A stretch of 64,000 bases of DNA from Ziziphus jujuba (taxonomy: Eukaryota > Streptophyta > Magnoliopsida > Rosales > Rhamnaceae): the NCBI RefSeq assembly GCF_031755915.1, contig NC_083380.1, positions 16,325,001 through 16,389,000 of the forward strand, read 5' to 3'. Positions 1 to 15,780 of the stretch are shown in pieces; the first letter of the stretch is position 1, and the number at the start of each line of letters is the position of its first letter. A program made the position numbers and the translations under genes. The notes beneath the pieces are model-generated. The model was not told the origin of the DNA, searched no databases, and saw nothing but the letters and a program-made list of their open reading frames with translations.

Positions 1-1556
1 AGCTACCAATTAGATTAACAAGTGAAATAAAAATAATGCAACTTTTGTAAGAGCCCTATGCATCATAATGCAAAGGTCATTGGAGATGTTTTGAAATTAA
101 GAGACAAAAATGTTTGCCAAACCAGTATGACCAAATAAAATTGCCAGTTTACAGTAGGTGGCAAATAGAAGATAGAAGAATGAAAGAACATGTCTTTAAA
201 GGAGTCTGACCATGATCAAATTGGAATGTGAATCTGCTTGCACTAGGGCATACTAGCTTGTAGGGACAAAGTTTAGTGATGATGATGAAGATGTGAACTC
301 TGAAAATTGGTTTACTTATAATGGCTTACAAGATATAAAAAAAAATTAAAAAATAAAAAATAAAATAGACAATAGACAAACTCTACTGCTATACAAATCA
401 ACCCACATATAGTCCATATTTCCTACACCTATTATATATATATATATATATACATATATATTGGACACATGTGAAATTGGAGTTGGAGGAGGGGACTTAT
501 TTTTAGCTCTAGATGACCTAAATGACTCGGGACCTTGTCATTGTCGTATGAGCGGTATCAAAAGGGACATTTAGTTTAAATGACTACTTTGATGTCCCTA
601 GCGCTAATGTTCAAACAATTTCATCGACTTTACCATATAAAATCATCTTAGCCTGCTTATATATGTATAATTACAATAACCCCTTCATCCACGATCATGT
701 CCATACACAATCTATCACGTAAAAAGTCTAGCTTTCTTTGAAAATTTTCCCCCAAAAAAAATTTAAAAAAATGGCAGCTTTTCAAAAAAAAAAATTTGGC
801 TAGTTTACCATACATTAGGCAAAAAAGAATAGATATTACCAACTTATTTTTATCCTATTTACCACAGAAAAATTATTAGTTAAAATAAGATAGTTTTGTA
901 TTAGTATAGTGGCATAGGTATCAAAGCATCAGTTTCACGACATGTTCAATATCCAACCAAAGATATTCATCCAAAAAAATAAAAAAATCCCACTGAGGAA
1001 CAACTAGAGCAGTTGCAATGAATTCTACATGTTCTGCAGAAGTATTAATGTTTGGTAAACTTTAATAATATTATTAAAGTCCAATACCCATATGTAATTT
1101 TTCCATACCTCCCATTTGACAAGTTAGCTGCGTAATGATCATCTTAGCATGGCCAAGAAATTTATAATATTTATTTCATTTTAGTGACCAGAAAATGTGT
1201 CTGAAACTTGAAAAATGAATAAGATATTCTTCTGGTACCTTGTTTAATGCTTTATTCTAACGATGACCAGTTGAAGTACTCAATCCTATCCACTTTTTTT
1301 CGTTGCTACTTATGTAAAAAGAATCATATTGCTGTACTGTGCATCGTCCTTTTGTACGATTGTCTGTTTACAAAGTAATCTTAGTTGCTGAGCTACAGGA
1401 TTATCACTTCATGTCATGATGAAGAAAAGAAATTATGACTTTCTGAATTACCAAAGGCTAAGATGCTCTTAACTTCAATTCAAAAATGTGAAATATCATA
1501 TACAAAATAATGTTGAACTATCATTTATCTAAAAAATTTAAGCAAATAAAAAGCAA

Positions 1557-1563
<7 letters not shown>

Positions 1564-1588
<25 letters not shown>

Positions 1589-1635
1589 CGTACGTATGTA
1601 TGTATATACGTATATGTGTGTGTGTGTGTGTGTGT
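1564..1635. repeat. compound TA/TG microsatellite
   Basis: A run of TA dinucleotides passes through TACG/TATG variants into a perfect TG run. It is a typical length-variable plant microsatellite. Similar pure TA tracts occur throughout the window, for example at about 10069-10102, 14502-14524, 15553-15573 and 18169-18200. Confidence 0.9.
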
Positions 1636-3788
1636 TTCAATAGGGCGGGAACACATTTTTACTTCCCATTTATTGGTATCTCACTCTATCGGAGTACCCT
1701 GAATGAACCAAAAAAAGTACCAAATTTCAAATTGACTTTATGATGTTATAAAACTCAGACAAGCTTGTAAGAAAAAGCAACTTGACAGAAATTTGGTGTG
1801 TTTGAAGCCTCTAAAAGATGTACATAATGTTCTTTAAACTTGTTGTATATGTACAAAATTTCTCTACAAATTTGCTTTGGAAGAGTGAATCTTTTGGTAA
1901 ATTTTGTCCACAGAAATCTTTGCCGGGTAAATTAGAAGGTAGTGCTTTGTTCTTTTCTTAAATACCCCCAAAAGCTGTAATCTTATGCCAACATTGAATG
2001 ATGGAGAGCAACATGGGAATCCATATTTGGCATGATAAAGCACTCTAAAATAAGTCCAGCCAAATGGTCAGCATGGTCCTCCTGACTCAACCAACCCCAT
2101 TCGATATATACAGGACCCAGTTAGTTGTGGTGACCAAAAAGGAAGATATTGCTTCACTTTGGGTTACATAAGTGGGGTTAAATCAGACTTTTACCGGCAC
2201 TCATAATAGGGAGTTAAAAAAAAGGTTTGGTTTATGGAAATTAAAAATGGGGTTTCTTTAGTGGATTTGCTTTGTCCATCTGTAATTTGTACTCTTTTGA
2301 TCAATGGAGAAAGTCTTCAGTGCACCTGGTGCATGTGCACCCTCACTACCCTATGGGAGGTCCACATCCTATGTAAGGGTGTACATGCACGCTGTGTATT
2401 GAAGTTTTTTCATGGTCAATGAAAGCCACTTTCCCTTATTTTGGTTCACCGAGATTCTTGTGCATTTCTTAGTCACACTTATTAAGAATTTGGATGTCCA
2501 TTCGAATCACACGTTACCGACTTACTTGTCCTTGATGGATTAAAGGAAGAAGTTCAAATTATCATTTCTACTGAAGATATAATTCTTGTGACAATAAGAT
2601 AGGCTTTGGGTTTTAACTGGAGGAGGATGCAATCATTTTTTTCTAAAAGTTGCAACTGGTTAGAAGGTTACAATCAGATCTTTTTGATTATCTAGAATAA
2701 GATTTAAAAGAGCTATCTTTGAGATCGAGATTTGCCTATAATCAGGCTCATCTCCTGCGGTAAATCCCAATAGTCTATCTTAAAAAATGCAAATTCGGAA
2801 TCCAACATAAGCCTGCCTTTGTGTTTAAGCAAGAAAAAGTAAAAAAAAAAAAACATATTGCATAGCTTAAGAAAATAGGTCTTACAAGGCTACAAATACC
2901 AAAATGCCAATATATTTTTGCTTTTATCGTGCTCATTTTTCTGTTGTTGCTAGATTACTTTCTTCCTAATTTTCTCTTTTCTTATTCACAATTAAATACA
3001 GTAATTCCCTTTATACTTTTCTTAAATGAAATTAAACAAAATATTTAATCCACAATTTACTTTATGCAAGAATTGACTGATCAAAAGGGTTTTGGAGAAA
3101 TACCATTTAATTTATCCCACAAGCTACATTTTCTTCTATATAGGATAATTTACAGGTCAGCTAGGCCGTGCTTTCAGTCACCACTGTGATTAAAGTTGAG
3201 AATCTTGAAGTCATATGATATAGCAGTCCACAATGTTGTTCTACTAAATTTTTATTATTATGTGTCATCCACTTCGTAATTTTTTAAATGTCGTTTTCAT
3301 AAATAATTGCTGATATATTTACTATTTGTCTGGTTATAATCTCAGATAACAGATATTAATGATTGCTTAAAAGCTTTTCTTTGAAATTAATACCTAATTT
3401 TCTTTTGGATGCATGATTATCCAATATCCATCCATAAATTTTGCTCCTGTTCACTTGGGAGCAATCAGGCATGCCAACAAGCTTGAGGTGAATATAATTT
3501 GATGGGGATTTGAATGAAAAACAGCCTGTCTGTTTGGGAAGTGAGAATTCAACCCTCTAAGTTTTCATTTTTTAATTTTTTAATTTTTATTTGGTTCCGA
3601 AATTTCATTGATTCTTATGTTGATGCAAGTGCACCCTGGAAGCAATAAAAAGAAAAAATAAAGAGCAGATACACACTGAATTGAAAGAACTTGATTTTTA
3701 TTTGTTGATTCTGACATATGCAAGCTTTTAACCAACTTAACTTTGCAAGTCCCTTACTAAACCTTAAGGGAACCATCCTCATATTATA

Positions 3789-3820
<32 letters not shown>

Positions 3821-6325
3821 ATAAAGTTTGTCTAATTATTGGTGTATGATCACTGCTAATTTACCCTCCTCTATATACAAATTAAACTTAACATTGTATA
3901 TTAAAGTGGAACTATTAAAATGAGATCATAAAAGCACTTAATGAATGTGTGCTAAGTTACTATCAAACATAAAAGCTTAATTGAGTAAGAAAATGGATTC
4001 CTAAACACACACTTTTATACTCCTTTGAAATGTAGGCTCAGGCAACAAAAAAGATAGATAGTGGAGGATCAAACCCAAGTTTGATTACCATTAGTCCCCC
4101 AAAGATTTGGGTGTTTGAATGCAAATATTCAAACTGTGCGGCTGGGAGCACATTGCAATCTTGTGTTGGAAACCATATATAAGACGTGTTAATATTAAAA
4201 CCTGACACTTGCCAATTAGAGTTTTAGTTTTATATGATTAAATGATTTAGGATCTTTATCGTTTAACAAGTCAATACATTTTTACGTTATACTAAATAAT
4301 AAAAGAAATATTATTTATCATGGTTGTGAATAATTATCAGTGAGATCTATAACCAAATGACAATTTAAATTATTACAATTAAATAATTCATTTTAGAGTT
4401 TTAAAATAAAAAATAATAAAATTAAATATTTCCAATTAATATTTGTCATAGGTGACTGTTATTGATAGTAACAAATAATACAACTCTAAAAAATAATACT
4501 GTACTTATCAAAATATTCATCAAATTTATTGATTAAATAATATAACAAATGATGTGATAATATTTAATTGATTTATTTTTTAATTCACTTTTCATTCAAT
4601 AGTTCACTAATCTATATTGAAGTTATATGAATATGACAATTAATAATATTTTAACATGTGCCATTTGGTAAATATTTTGGTACCTGTAACAAATCATGAC
4701 TCACATGTATAAACCACTAGATAAACCTTCATTAAGTACAATGGTAATACTAATGGCAATGCGCTTATTAGTAATTATTTACCTTAAAACCAATAGTTAA
4801 GATTAAGTACAATGCAAATTATATGACAAAGAAATTCAAAAAACAAGGGCCAGTTTTAAAAAATAAAATAAAATGTCAATGTCATAAGTCCATAATATCC
4901 ATAACATTATTGTATTTAGTGGATTCATAAACTAAAATAATAATGGTGTTGGTGATCTAGTAGACAAACGAGGAAACACTCAACCCAAAAGCATTAATTT
5001 GTAACACTAATATACTATTAAAGAATAATTTTGAAAGTCTTACTCTTTTAGATATTTCTATAAGATTAAAGCATCTTCAATTATTTTGTCCATTAAAACT
5101 AATGTGTTAAGGAATTTGAAAAGTATTGAAGTTTGAATAGTATAATATTTATCAATAGACAATGTTTGTTTAATTTTTTTCTCCAATAGATCATTTTAAA
5201 ATTTTAAATGAAATAAATTAAGACGCTTGATAAAGAGAGAAGAGAGAGAAAAGGCTATGAATTGATGAGGAGAGAGGAGAAAGAAAATGCTAATTTATGA
5301 CTTATACTATCTAACAGATTCTCATTTTGTGAAAAATCTATTGTACAGCTTCTATTTTTTTGTTCTTTTTTTTTTGTTATCACATCATTTGAACAAATAT
5401 CTGATGTGATAATTTTTTTTTTTTTCTAGATAGACAGAACTAATGAATATTCCATTAGAGATGCGCTTACTATCTATCTTTCTATCTATATATATTTCTT
5501 TACTAAGGAAATCTCCAGCTTTGTCTTTTATAGATTCTAATAAGAAAATTATCCATATATTTGGTAAAAATGATAAAAACAAAAACAAAAAAAGGAAGGA
5601 AAATAGAGGAAATAAATATAAACAAATAAATAAAGGCTATCCCTCATTGACTCTGTGTTTGATATATTTAGAAGGATTTAGCAATTCTATTATCTCCCTC
5701 GTTTTCCTCTTCCTACTATAAATAAGAAACTTGAATATGTATTTTCTCCAGCTCTCCTCTTTTTATATTTGTCTTTACTTTTGTACATGCCAAATATATT
5801 CTTCACAAAGAGAGTATCGTTACAAAATCACAATTTTGAAATGAAAACCATTATAATTTAATTACAATATATGATAAAAAGTAAGTGAGTAATTTTTTTG
5901 ACCTATATATATAGTTACATTGATATTATAATGACATGCACGGTCGACACCGTTGGCCTGATTGACTTGTTATAAAGCCTTTGTGACTTGGGGGAAAGGC
6001 GAACCCAAAATCAGAAATTAAACACCAACAATTATTTTCATTTAGACTATTTTAAGCATGAATAATACTACAACACCAAATTTTTTTATCAAAATTTTAG
6101 TAACCAATTATATGACAGTTTTTTAATGATGTTAAATTGATATTGTTATATATATATGGAAAGGTAAACCATTCAAAAGATACCAAATTATAGATATCAA
6201 AATTTTTTATCACTCTAGATATATCCTTCAAGCATACCTTCTTTCTTTGCCTTTGGACTGGTTTTAGGTTTTACAAATAATATTCAATTACAATCTGCAC
6301 ACTTTTTTTTTTTTTTTTTTAATTA

Positions 6326-6485
6326 CTCGTCTCTGAAGTTTTTAAATTTCTATAGGGCTGAAAGGTCATTAATTTTGTACAAATCATATATATATAAATA
6401 AAAAAAATTGCTCGTCTCTGAAGTTTTTAAATTTCTATAGGGCTGAAAGGTCATTAATTTTGTACAAATCATATATATATATATA
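6326..6485. repeat. 85-bp tandem duplication
   Basis: Two nearly identical copies lie side by side, the second starting at 6411. Each begins CTCGTCTCTGAAG and ends in a short TA run. The very low divergence suggests a recent duplication, possibly by slippage between the flanking T/A and TA tracts. Confidence 0.9.
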
Positions 6486-8709
6486 AATATTATTCAACAT
6501 ACATGTAAAAATTCATATGAATGCATGCTTCATCTAATGAAAACGACAATGTGTTAGGAAAACCATGTTGTTAAATCAATATCTTTGGTCATGGTTATTA
6601 TTCTTCCTCTCCTACTTTAATATTATACTGTCAATAGCCATGTAGACTTTAGTTTATGGTCTGGTACTGGGTCTGATATACAGTTAGGGGGCAATACATA
6701 ACAAAAGATTTGAAGAGATGCATAAGAGTTTATAACCAACTCACCTTTCGGCATAAAATATCCACACTAGTGAAGCAGCAAGATGCATTAAGGGAAGTCA
6801 ACCTTGGAATATGAAAGAGCGTAGTGTTGCTGCCTGCTCCAAAACATCCCTTCCACTAATTTTTCTCATTCCTATGATTGTTCTCTTCTGTTCTAAGAAT
6901 TGGCCGAACCTCACAATCCTAAGTACACTAAACTCATTCGTATTAAGCTCGTCTGTATTGATAAGATAATCTGTATAAATTTATTTTACTTTCGTATGAA
7001 TTATTAATTTTTTCTATTTTTTGATCAGAATCCAAACATCTTATTAAGATTGTGACTAGAAACTTAACCATGATTTGTGTGTAGCAACATATTTTGTCTT
7101 TATCTCAGCACAATAAGTTTCTAGTCACAAATTTTAAATTTGTGTTGCTTTAGATAGAAATGCTTGGCATCAAATTTGGGTTATTTTTTTGTTCTACAAA
7201 TCCTACACGATCAATTAAAAATAGTTTGGACAAAAAAAAAGGTGATCAATTCTTTTGGGGACGTATTATTACTAATTTTTAGTCTTGGAACAACTTCATC
7301 AAAATACACAGTGGGTGTATATATCTTAAAAGATAATGAACGAATTGAAAATGAATAAAGGAATGGAAAATGGAAGATACAGTGGGAAAAGTGGGAAGAG
7401 AAATCAACTAAACAGGAAGAAAATATAAAGTAATGAATTGGTTAATAAAAGTGATGGACTGAAGAGGGGCTTGAGAAAGAATTTCCGACTAAAGAGGAAA
7501 AAGACTTTTAGGATAAATATAAGCTTAATTAGTTTGTAGTTGTACACTTAGTGGATCAATTTCATTTTCATTATTTTTGAGCAATTTAATGAATAGATGT
7601 GTGGCTTGCCAGAGCATTACACACTCGCCCAAACATAAATTCAAATAAGCTGATGATCAACATAATCAAATGTTTAATTTAGGACCATTAATTATTTTAG
7701 AGTTTATTTTCGTAGTATCAAGTATTGGGTCGTAATCAAGATTTAAGAAAAAAAAAATCAAAAAACAAAAAACAAAAGGAAAAAAGTATTTGGGTCATAG
7801 TGCTCCTTTTGCATACTTTTTTTTCTTTTTTTTTTTTTTGAATAATTCTTGCATATCTTTTATATATAAAAATTGATGTCAATTATAGCATCTATAAGGG
7901 CCAATCCTTAGCATGTATAAGTGGTGCGACCGCACGGGCCTCGTAATAATGGAGATATCATAGTATGTAATGAATTATACATGTTTTTGTTTTTTTTTAT
8001 TACTATTTGAAAAGAAGAAATTTATTTTTGTTAAAGACGATAAATTAACGGATAAAAGGACCGCATAAAAAATTATAAATATTAGATAAATATTTTTTTA
8101 AAAAAAAATAGAACATATTTATGAACAAAATTATTTTTTATTATTCTTCAAACACATATCATAATTAAATGTGGCCGCATAATTAAGGCAAACTATAAGT
8201 ATGCATAGTAAATGGCATCATCTGCAAAATTAACTAACAGAAATATATTATCTAATTTTATGAAAAATGATTTATTCAAAAAAGAAAACAGATGTTTTAT
8301 TTACATGTAACTAGTCTTCCATACAAAACCAAAATCAATAGACATTGGTTGGAAAAAGAGAATAGATTTTTTATTTATATCTAACTAATCTATACCAAAA
8401 TCAAAAAAAATTTGGAAGATTTATGGCTTATTAAAAGAAATAAAAAAAAAATTATCTTCTTCATAATTATGTGACCTATGCTCATGCGCTTTTGCTATTC
8501 TTCATTAACCCGACGATTCTTCTTGTTAACCCAATCATAAACCAATATTTTTCTTTACTGCTATGCGTATAATCCGACAAAAGAAGAAGTCAAGCAGTCA
8601 AGGCAGGTTGGAGTGAACCAATTTGTCATAGCCTGATATAACTTTTATAAAGAAGGAATTCGCTCTTTTAGGGATTGGATTACATAAATGGAAAGCACAT
8701 CGAATAGGA

Positions 8710-8807
8710 AGCTTATGCATATAAACAAACCAGCCAAACAACTAAACACAACAAACTAAACTTATGCACATAGACAAACCAGCCAAACAACTAAATACAA
8801 CAAATCA
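8710..8807. repeat. 49-bp tandem duplication
   Basis: Two copies of a unit containing AAACCAGCCAAACAACTAAA follow one another with a 49-bp period and only a few substitutions. No gene is nearby. Confidence 0.85.
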
Positions 8808-9200
8808 AAAAATATTAAAAACATTGTTTTTTCTTGCTTTATCTAGAAGACAGCTTGAACTGGCATTGTGATTACAGATTGAATCCATGCCCTTTCATTT
8901 TCAAAGTTGAGTCCCTTAGTGGCATACAGTTATAAAGTTTTTGCCAATATGCTTTTTTGATTTTGTTTTACCATAAATCAAATTCTATTATTTCGATCTT
9001 TTCTATTTATTTCTTTTTTTTTTTTTGTTTGCTTCTTTCTTACTTTTTTTTTTTTTTGGATTATTGCATCGTAGAAACAATTATCTAGATAAGAAAAATG
9101 AAAAAAAAAATGAAAAGAGAAAAAACAAAGAGTTTAATATAATCTGAAAAAGGTATTCTTAATAAATTCATTATTAAAAAATGACAAAATTTAAACTGAG

Positions 9201-9236
9201 TTTTTTTTTTTTTTTTTTTGGGGGGGGGGGGGGGGG
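9201..9236. repeat. poly-T tract joined to poly-G tract
   Basis: Nineteen T are followed directly by seventeen G. A pure G run of this length is rare in such AT-rich DNA and may be variable or an assembly problem. A similar T-to-G junction occurs at 63959-63983. Confidence 0.9.
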
Positions 9237-10066
9237 AGAATTTAAACTAAGTTTGTTGTACTGGAATGACCTTGCCATCTATAGAAAGAATTAAAAATAA
9301 AATGAAAAAAAAAAACCATATGTTAGTATTATGGTTGTTATTTTTCAAACATATATATTAAATTAGGATAAAAAGATATAAATTCAGAAATATTGTTTAA
9401 AAAAATAGTAATTTTAGTATAAACAGATTATGAATCATTATGACACTGAGGTGGTTTTGTTTTACTCTATTTTTTTTTTTTTTGTTTGCAAATGTATATA
9501 TATATATATATATAAACATGACCATTGCAATTGATCGTCGGCTTATTTGCTACGTACTATTCGATTAAGCCAGACGATTAGATATATAGTTGTAATAGTT
9601 ATATATATATATATATAATATTTTTCTTATCTTTTAATTTATATTTTTCTTTTTTCTCTTTTTTGGGTTGGAAAACCTCGAAACTAGATGATTAGGTATT
9701 TCTGGTTTAGCAATTGAAGCTGGTATATTATAAGCTTTTTCTTCGAGTGTATAAGGGAGTCTAACATGGGGAGTCTAGACCTACTACTCTATGGTAATTG
9801 AAGAACGTCTTTCCACGTCTGCTTCCTTTGTCTCTCTCTTTCTTTATCTCCAAAAAAAGGAATCTTATTAATTTTCTTGTTTCGTCTTTTGACTTTAAAA
9901 AGAAGAATCATTTTCAAACCTACTTTTCTTACCATTTGTTTTTATTTGTCTCGCTTTCATTCTTCATTTCTAGTTTAAGTTACGTTGGTATGTCTTATAT
10001 AGAATTTTGTTTTTGTTTTTTCCTTTTTTTTTTGTTTTTTTTTTCTTGTGTTTTGAATAAATGAGA

Positions 10067-10105
<39 letters not shown>

Positions 10106-12169
10106 CATGTAAAATGATCTTCCACATTGATTATAAAATATTATATTCGTATTTTTAAAAATTTGTGACTAGCATCAAATGATGAAATAAGCTGGTCAGG
10201 GATGATGCATTTTTATTAGAGAAACTTGCTACAGTTACGTGTAAAGCCCAACTATATATATATATATATATATATGATTCCAAAAGAACTTTGGTCTCTC
10301 AACTCGATAGGGATTCTTCCTTTGTAAAACACGTAAGCATGCCTACTATTCGACGTGACACCAGCTCAAGAAATTAAGAATATGTTTAATTTATAAAATA
10401 AATATTTTTAAACGATGTAAAAAAGTATTTTCTTTTTCTATATCTATATTTTATTAAATATTTAATGACTTTCTTGACTTTTATTATCTTTGCCAAATTT
10501 AAGTTAAAAACAATAAAAAAATTAACTTTTATATTTATTTATATATTTTTTAAATGTGGTATACTATATAAATTTAAATATATTATAAATATGGTAAATA
10601 TATATTTAAAGCTTATTTGAATAAAAATATAAAAATAACAATTCTGAGTTTTAAAAAATGAATAGCTATTATTTCAAATGAGGAGTCATCTATTTCTTTA
10701 AAATAGTTATTGTTTTATTTAAAAATATATCAAACATAGAAAAAATTTAATATTATAAAATAATTATTCTATTTTTACATTTATTCTATATTCCAAAACG
10801 TGTCCTAAATGAAAATAAAAAAGACTACTGACGCTACCAACTTTTTTAATAACACTTGAATATATCAACTAATATGATGTTATACGAACGTTTGATAAAT
10901 TAATATAACTTAAATAATTTCAAACAAATAAACTAATAAAACAATATCATAAAAGTGGATAATAATGCCAACAAGATGCTGGTTCAATTGGTAGCATATT
11001 ACAATCCAAATAATTTTATCTAGCAAAGTCAGAAATTCAACTTGAAGTAGTTAAAAAGGAAATACTTAAAAGGAGATACTTATTAATGCTCTAATCCTCA
11101 AACATAGTAGATGGATTAGATCTATTCCCAATCGGACATAGGGACACCTTTGTTTAAATATATATATATATATAAAAGAAAAAAAAAGTGCATACTAATT
11201 AAAAAGAAATTAATATAGACAAGCTAGGCTTGCATTAATTTTCTGAATTAAACGATAACCTTGCCGACAAATTTTGGTATTTTCACTTGAAAAGTGCATA
11301 AAACATGGATGTATGGATACCTCTAGATCCTTGGGATTGACGTGGCTAAAAAATGTATTTATTTCTAGCCAATTATAGTAATTTCAATACAAAGAATCCT
11401 ACTAAAATTAATAACCCCAAATCCTGCTAAAATATGTAATTGTTAATTTATTGCTTTCTGCATAGCTGGGTTTCAGATGATAATAATAATTAATTAATTA
11501 GCAACTAATTAATCGACATCATTTGTAAATGGTTTCTTTAACTATTTTATATGCATTAAAATTTGTCTGAAAGTTATTCTGCTCATCTTCCTTCCTTTCT
11601 TTATTTTTGTGGATGACGAGTCATTAATTGGTTGCTACCATAACTCATGACCCTAAAATCCTAACGATGCAATTAATGAATGCATTTTTTCTTCTCGCTT
11701 TATTACTAATTAAGAACATACTAACACTTTATGATTAATATTTATTTTCTAAACACTATCTCTGAAACTATAATTGAAGATTGGTAATATTAACAAGCAA
11801 GAATTGTGGTTTCCCCTACTTGAATTCTTAGATGAACATATTCTTTTAACTATTATTTAAAAAACTATTATTGTTTAAGGTTTATTAAGATCTCAATAAT
11901 TTAGTGACAAAACATTTATTTATTTTTTGAAAATATATTACAATTTGAATTTGTACTAGCCAAATGTCAAAAAAGCAGAAAAAAATTGTTGAAAAGGGAC
12001 AATGACAAATATATCACCGAACTGACCTAAATGGAGCTGGCGGTTTAGAGTGACATTAGCCAATGGTTTTAGCAAGTTTTATGGTATATTAGTGGTTTTA
12101 GCAATTAAAACAAAGGAAGAGATGGGGCAGTTGGGAAATTCAAACCTAAATGTACAAAACTTTGAATAC

Positions 12170-12202
<33 letters not shown>

Positions 12203-13725
12203 TACATATTTTGGTACAAGAAATTAAATAGGAATGAGGAATGTGTAGCTCTAAAGACAAAGGAATGGGGAGACTTGTGATGGCGTGGGCTGGTCACGTG
12301 CCTTCTCAGAGGTGGCACGCGCATCTTGTGTGCCTCCTTGATGCCCACCACCTTAATCCTTTGGCTTTATTTCTTCTTCTCTACGTCTTCCTGTCTATTC
12401 TCTAACCACCCGAAATTGACCAATTAAAAGGGAGATTTCCAATATTATAATATTTTATTATTATTATTTATCAAAGGCATGCATAATATACCATATTATT
12501 ATTATTATTATTATTATTATTTTTTATCAAAGTCATGCATCAAATTCTAAAGTATATCAAGAACGGTTAATGATAATTAAACTGTCACATAATCAATTTT
12601 ATCTTCATTGAATTTTTACGTTAATTTATATAGATAATATAAATAATGATTATTTTTTATATCATATTATTTAAATTTATACATACAACATATCTATCTA
12701 TATATATATATATAACTAAAATAAAATCTACTATGAAAATAAAACATAAGTTTTTTAAATATATAATTTTTTAAGGGACACAAATTATTATATTCTCTCT
12801 CTCAATATATATATATATATATATGTATAAATAATGGATTTAAACTTGTAACATATTAGACTAATGTAGCATATACATTTGAATTTATAAGATAACTTTT
12901 TAGGAGACCGTGAACGCAAAAAAATAAAAAATGCTTGACTATAGAATAAAAACAAAATCTGTTAGGAATTATAAGTACTTATGAAACCTAAGAAAAAAAA
13001 AAAAAAAAAGTAGTAATGGTAAGAAGTAATATATGGACATGCACACATTTAGTAAAGTTTAAATTGCAGGCCAATAAAAATATATTTATTGCAAATTTAC
13101 CACATTAATTTTTTTTGCTAAAGGCATTGGTTTTGGTTATTTTATGTGGTTTTAATTGATCAAGCTTTTCCTCATAATTTCAGGTATGTGTTTTTTTTTT
13201 TAAAGTAATATTGCATTATATGAATTCACTTTTATATATTAAGTAATTGTTCATTTTGACACAGTTTAGTTGTAAAACCACAGTTTCTTCATATAATTAT
13301 TAAAGGTCTTTTTTTGAAAAAACAATTATTAAAGTTTCAGTCCCAACTCTAGATTATAAATAATAAAAGAACTAAATTAAAGTAATTATACTTATGAATT
13401 TCCATCATGAAAGAGCTCATACTTTTTATGATTTATGCCTATTTATTTTCTCATTTTTTTTTCACGTGATTTTCCAAAAGTTGCTTTTATAATTTTCATC
13501 TAGCAAAACTTTTGTTCAACTTCATACCTATCCCGAATGATAGTACTACACGTGAAATTGTTGGATATAATTTTTCTGTATTCATTCCAATAAAAGTATC
13601 TAAACTTTTTCTTTACCTTGTGCATATATAATTTAAATAACTTAAAATTGAAGACCATAACTTAAAATTTGGTTTTTTTTTTTCTAAAATATTTTGGTGT
13701 TTTTTTTCTAAAATATTTCCCCCTC

Positions 13726-13841
13726 TCATCATCTATGTACCTAACATTTTGTTTTACAAAAAGAAATCTCATTATATTTGATAGTCATCATCTATTTACA
13801 TAACATTTTGTTTTACAAAAAAATCTCAGTATATTTGATAT
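13726..13841. repeat. 59-bp tandem duplication
   Basis: Two copies of a unit beginning TCATCATCTAT, with TAACATTTTGTTTTACAAAA inside, lie in tandem with a few substitutions and a small indel. It is noncoding. Confidence 0.8.
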
Positions 13842-15780
13842 CCTAACTAGCCTCTTAGGCTTCTTTGCAATAACTTATAATGAAGTCCTTAATTAAAGGA
13901 AATTAAACATTCCAATTTACCACCTCGAAGTGTGACTCGTAATTTATATGGCATATTCCTATTGGCTAAAAAATAAAACTATTGTATGCTTTATTTATTT
14001 TTATGAAGTTGGAGATTAAAAAAAAAAAAAAAAAACTTGGATCATTGTTTGAAAAAAAAAAAAACAAGGTGACTATCTATGCAAAAACAATTAATGAAGT
14101 TGGTCTAGTGATAAGTTTCTCATATTTGGATCATGTTTCCCTTTTGTTTAGTTTATAAAAAATATTGTCATATGTTTCATTTCTTTTTTCTTTTTTTCTT
14201 TTTTTTTTTAATAAAATCTTTTTGTTAAGTTTATAATATATCGTTATCCTAATAAAAAAAAAAGCTATGATTTTATATTCTTAAAAACTTGATAAACACA
14301 ACGTTCATGAAACGAAAATGTAAAAGAATAAATTAAAAATATGGCACCATATCAATACTGTCCAACATAAATTTAACAACTTTTCTTATAAATCATTAGC
14401 CAAAAAAAAAAAAAGGGGGAAATTTTCTTATATATTCTATATGAGTTTATTACAAAAACAAGATCCTATATGAGTTATGATTTGTGATCAAAATCCTATA
14501 TATATATATATATATATATATATTGTATTACCCATTTTGTAATAGTATCTTTTAGTTTTAGGATATTAATCAAAGTGTCATCTTTTAGGACAGAAAAAAC
14601 ATGTAGTAATTTTTTTTTCTTAAAACACAAATTGTAATTGACTGGATTTTCTTATAAATCATTGGCAAGAAAGAAAAAAAATTTCCTTATAAATTCAAAA
14701 TCTTATATATATATATATATATATACACACATGAAAATGCTGTTGTATGGAAACTCGTTCTCTACTAGGTAAGCAACAATGATGTACTACAAATTTCAAA
14801 TCACACAGGTTATGCAAATTTGATGTTGTGAATATCTATCCTAGTATATGGTGTCTAACTTCGCCTATAGTAATTACTCTCTCTGTATAAATATACATAT
14901 TGTACTATCTATTTTGCAATATAGCATCTTTCAGTTTTACGATAAAATGAAGTATCGCTAAATGTATTAAAATATTTATTAAATAATATATGTTTATGTA
15001 TTATTAATCTATATATTCATATAATTTAAATATAAATAAATAAATTGAATAAAAAATAAATTAATTAAATATTATCATATCATTTATATATTATTTGATA
15101 AATATTTTATTAACTAGATCATTATTGGATTTAGAATATCATATTTTATAAAAAAATAAATTTAATAATTTTTAGGTAGACATATATTCTAAGTGGTAAA
15201 AACATTTGGTGTGTATAATTTAATACCAAAATCTTTGAATCTTTTAAAACAGTCTAAATCAGTGTCAAAATTAAAATTTATATGATTTTTTCACCATAGT
15301 GAACCACTGCTCACATGATGATTAATTATTTATGGATTGTTTTTAATATTATATATATATATATATAATTTTTTTATTTTAAAAATCTTATTTAGAAATA
15401 CAAACTCTTTTGAACAACTATTATATGGATTATGGATTCTATTCATTATTGTTATTAACAGTGACAAATAATATTTTTAATATTATTGAGATTTCTCAAT
15501 TCTATCCTAATTTATATTTAAATATTTCACATTTCATACTAATCTTTGAATATATATATATATATATATATATTTTATGTGGCTATCTTATCTTATCTCA
15601 TACGTGGATTACATATTTCACAGATATAATAAACACATAATCACTATCTTACACAATTTGTCCATCTAAATTTCTATTTTTATTTATTTATTTATTTTTC
15701 TGGAATTATCCAAATAAGTTCAATGCGAAAAACGCAGCCGAAGCAGCTCCTACAACTTACACGAGGAATACAGCTCCATC

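Larger units (their letters stand above)
1..15680. other. AT-rich intergenic region without recognisable genes
   Basis: No reading frame here shows a recognisable domain, plausible codon use or splice structure. The open stretches are short and mostly translate homopolymer or dinucleotide runs. The region holds many (TA)n and poly-A/T tracts, several local tandem duplications listed separately, and generic AT-rich plant intergenic sequence. A stretch near 2530-2700 reads weakly like a decayed retrotransposon gag piece but is not good enough to annotate. Confidence 0.7.

Noticed and set aside
2455..2760. Possible retrotransposon gag remnant (LDGLKEEVQIIISTED-like reading)
   Set aside because: Only one short stretch resembles gag. 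Stops and frameshifts follow and no LTR or pol is nearby, so it is too weak to annotate.
10975..11050. tRNA-like words (GGTTCAATTGGTAGCATA)
   Set aside because: No complete acceptor stem, anticodon arm or T-arm can be formed around it. A similar partial match at about 14091-14125 fails the same way.
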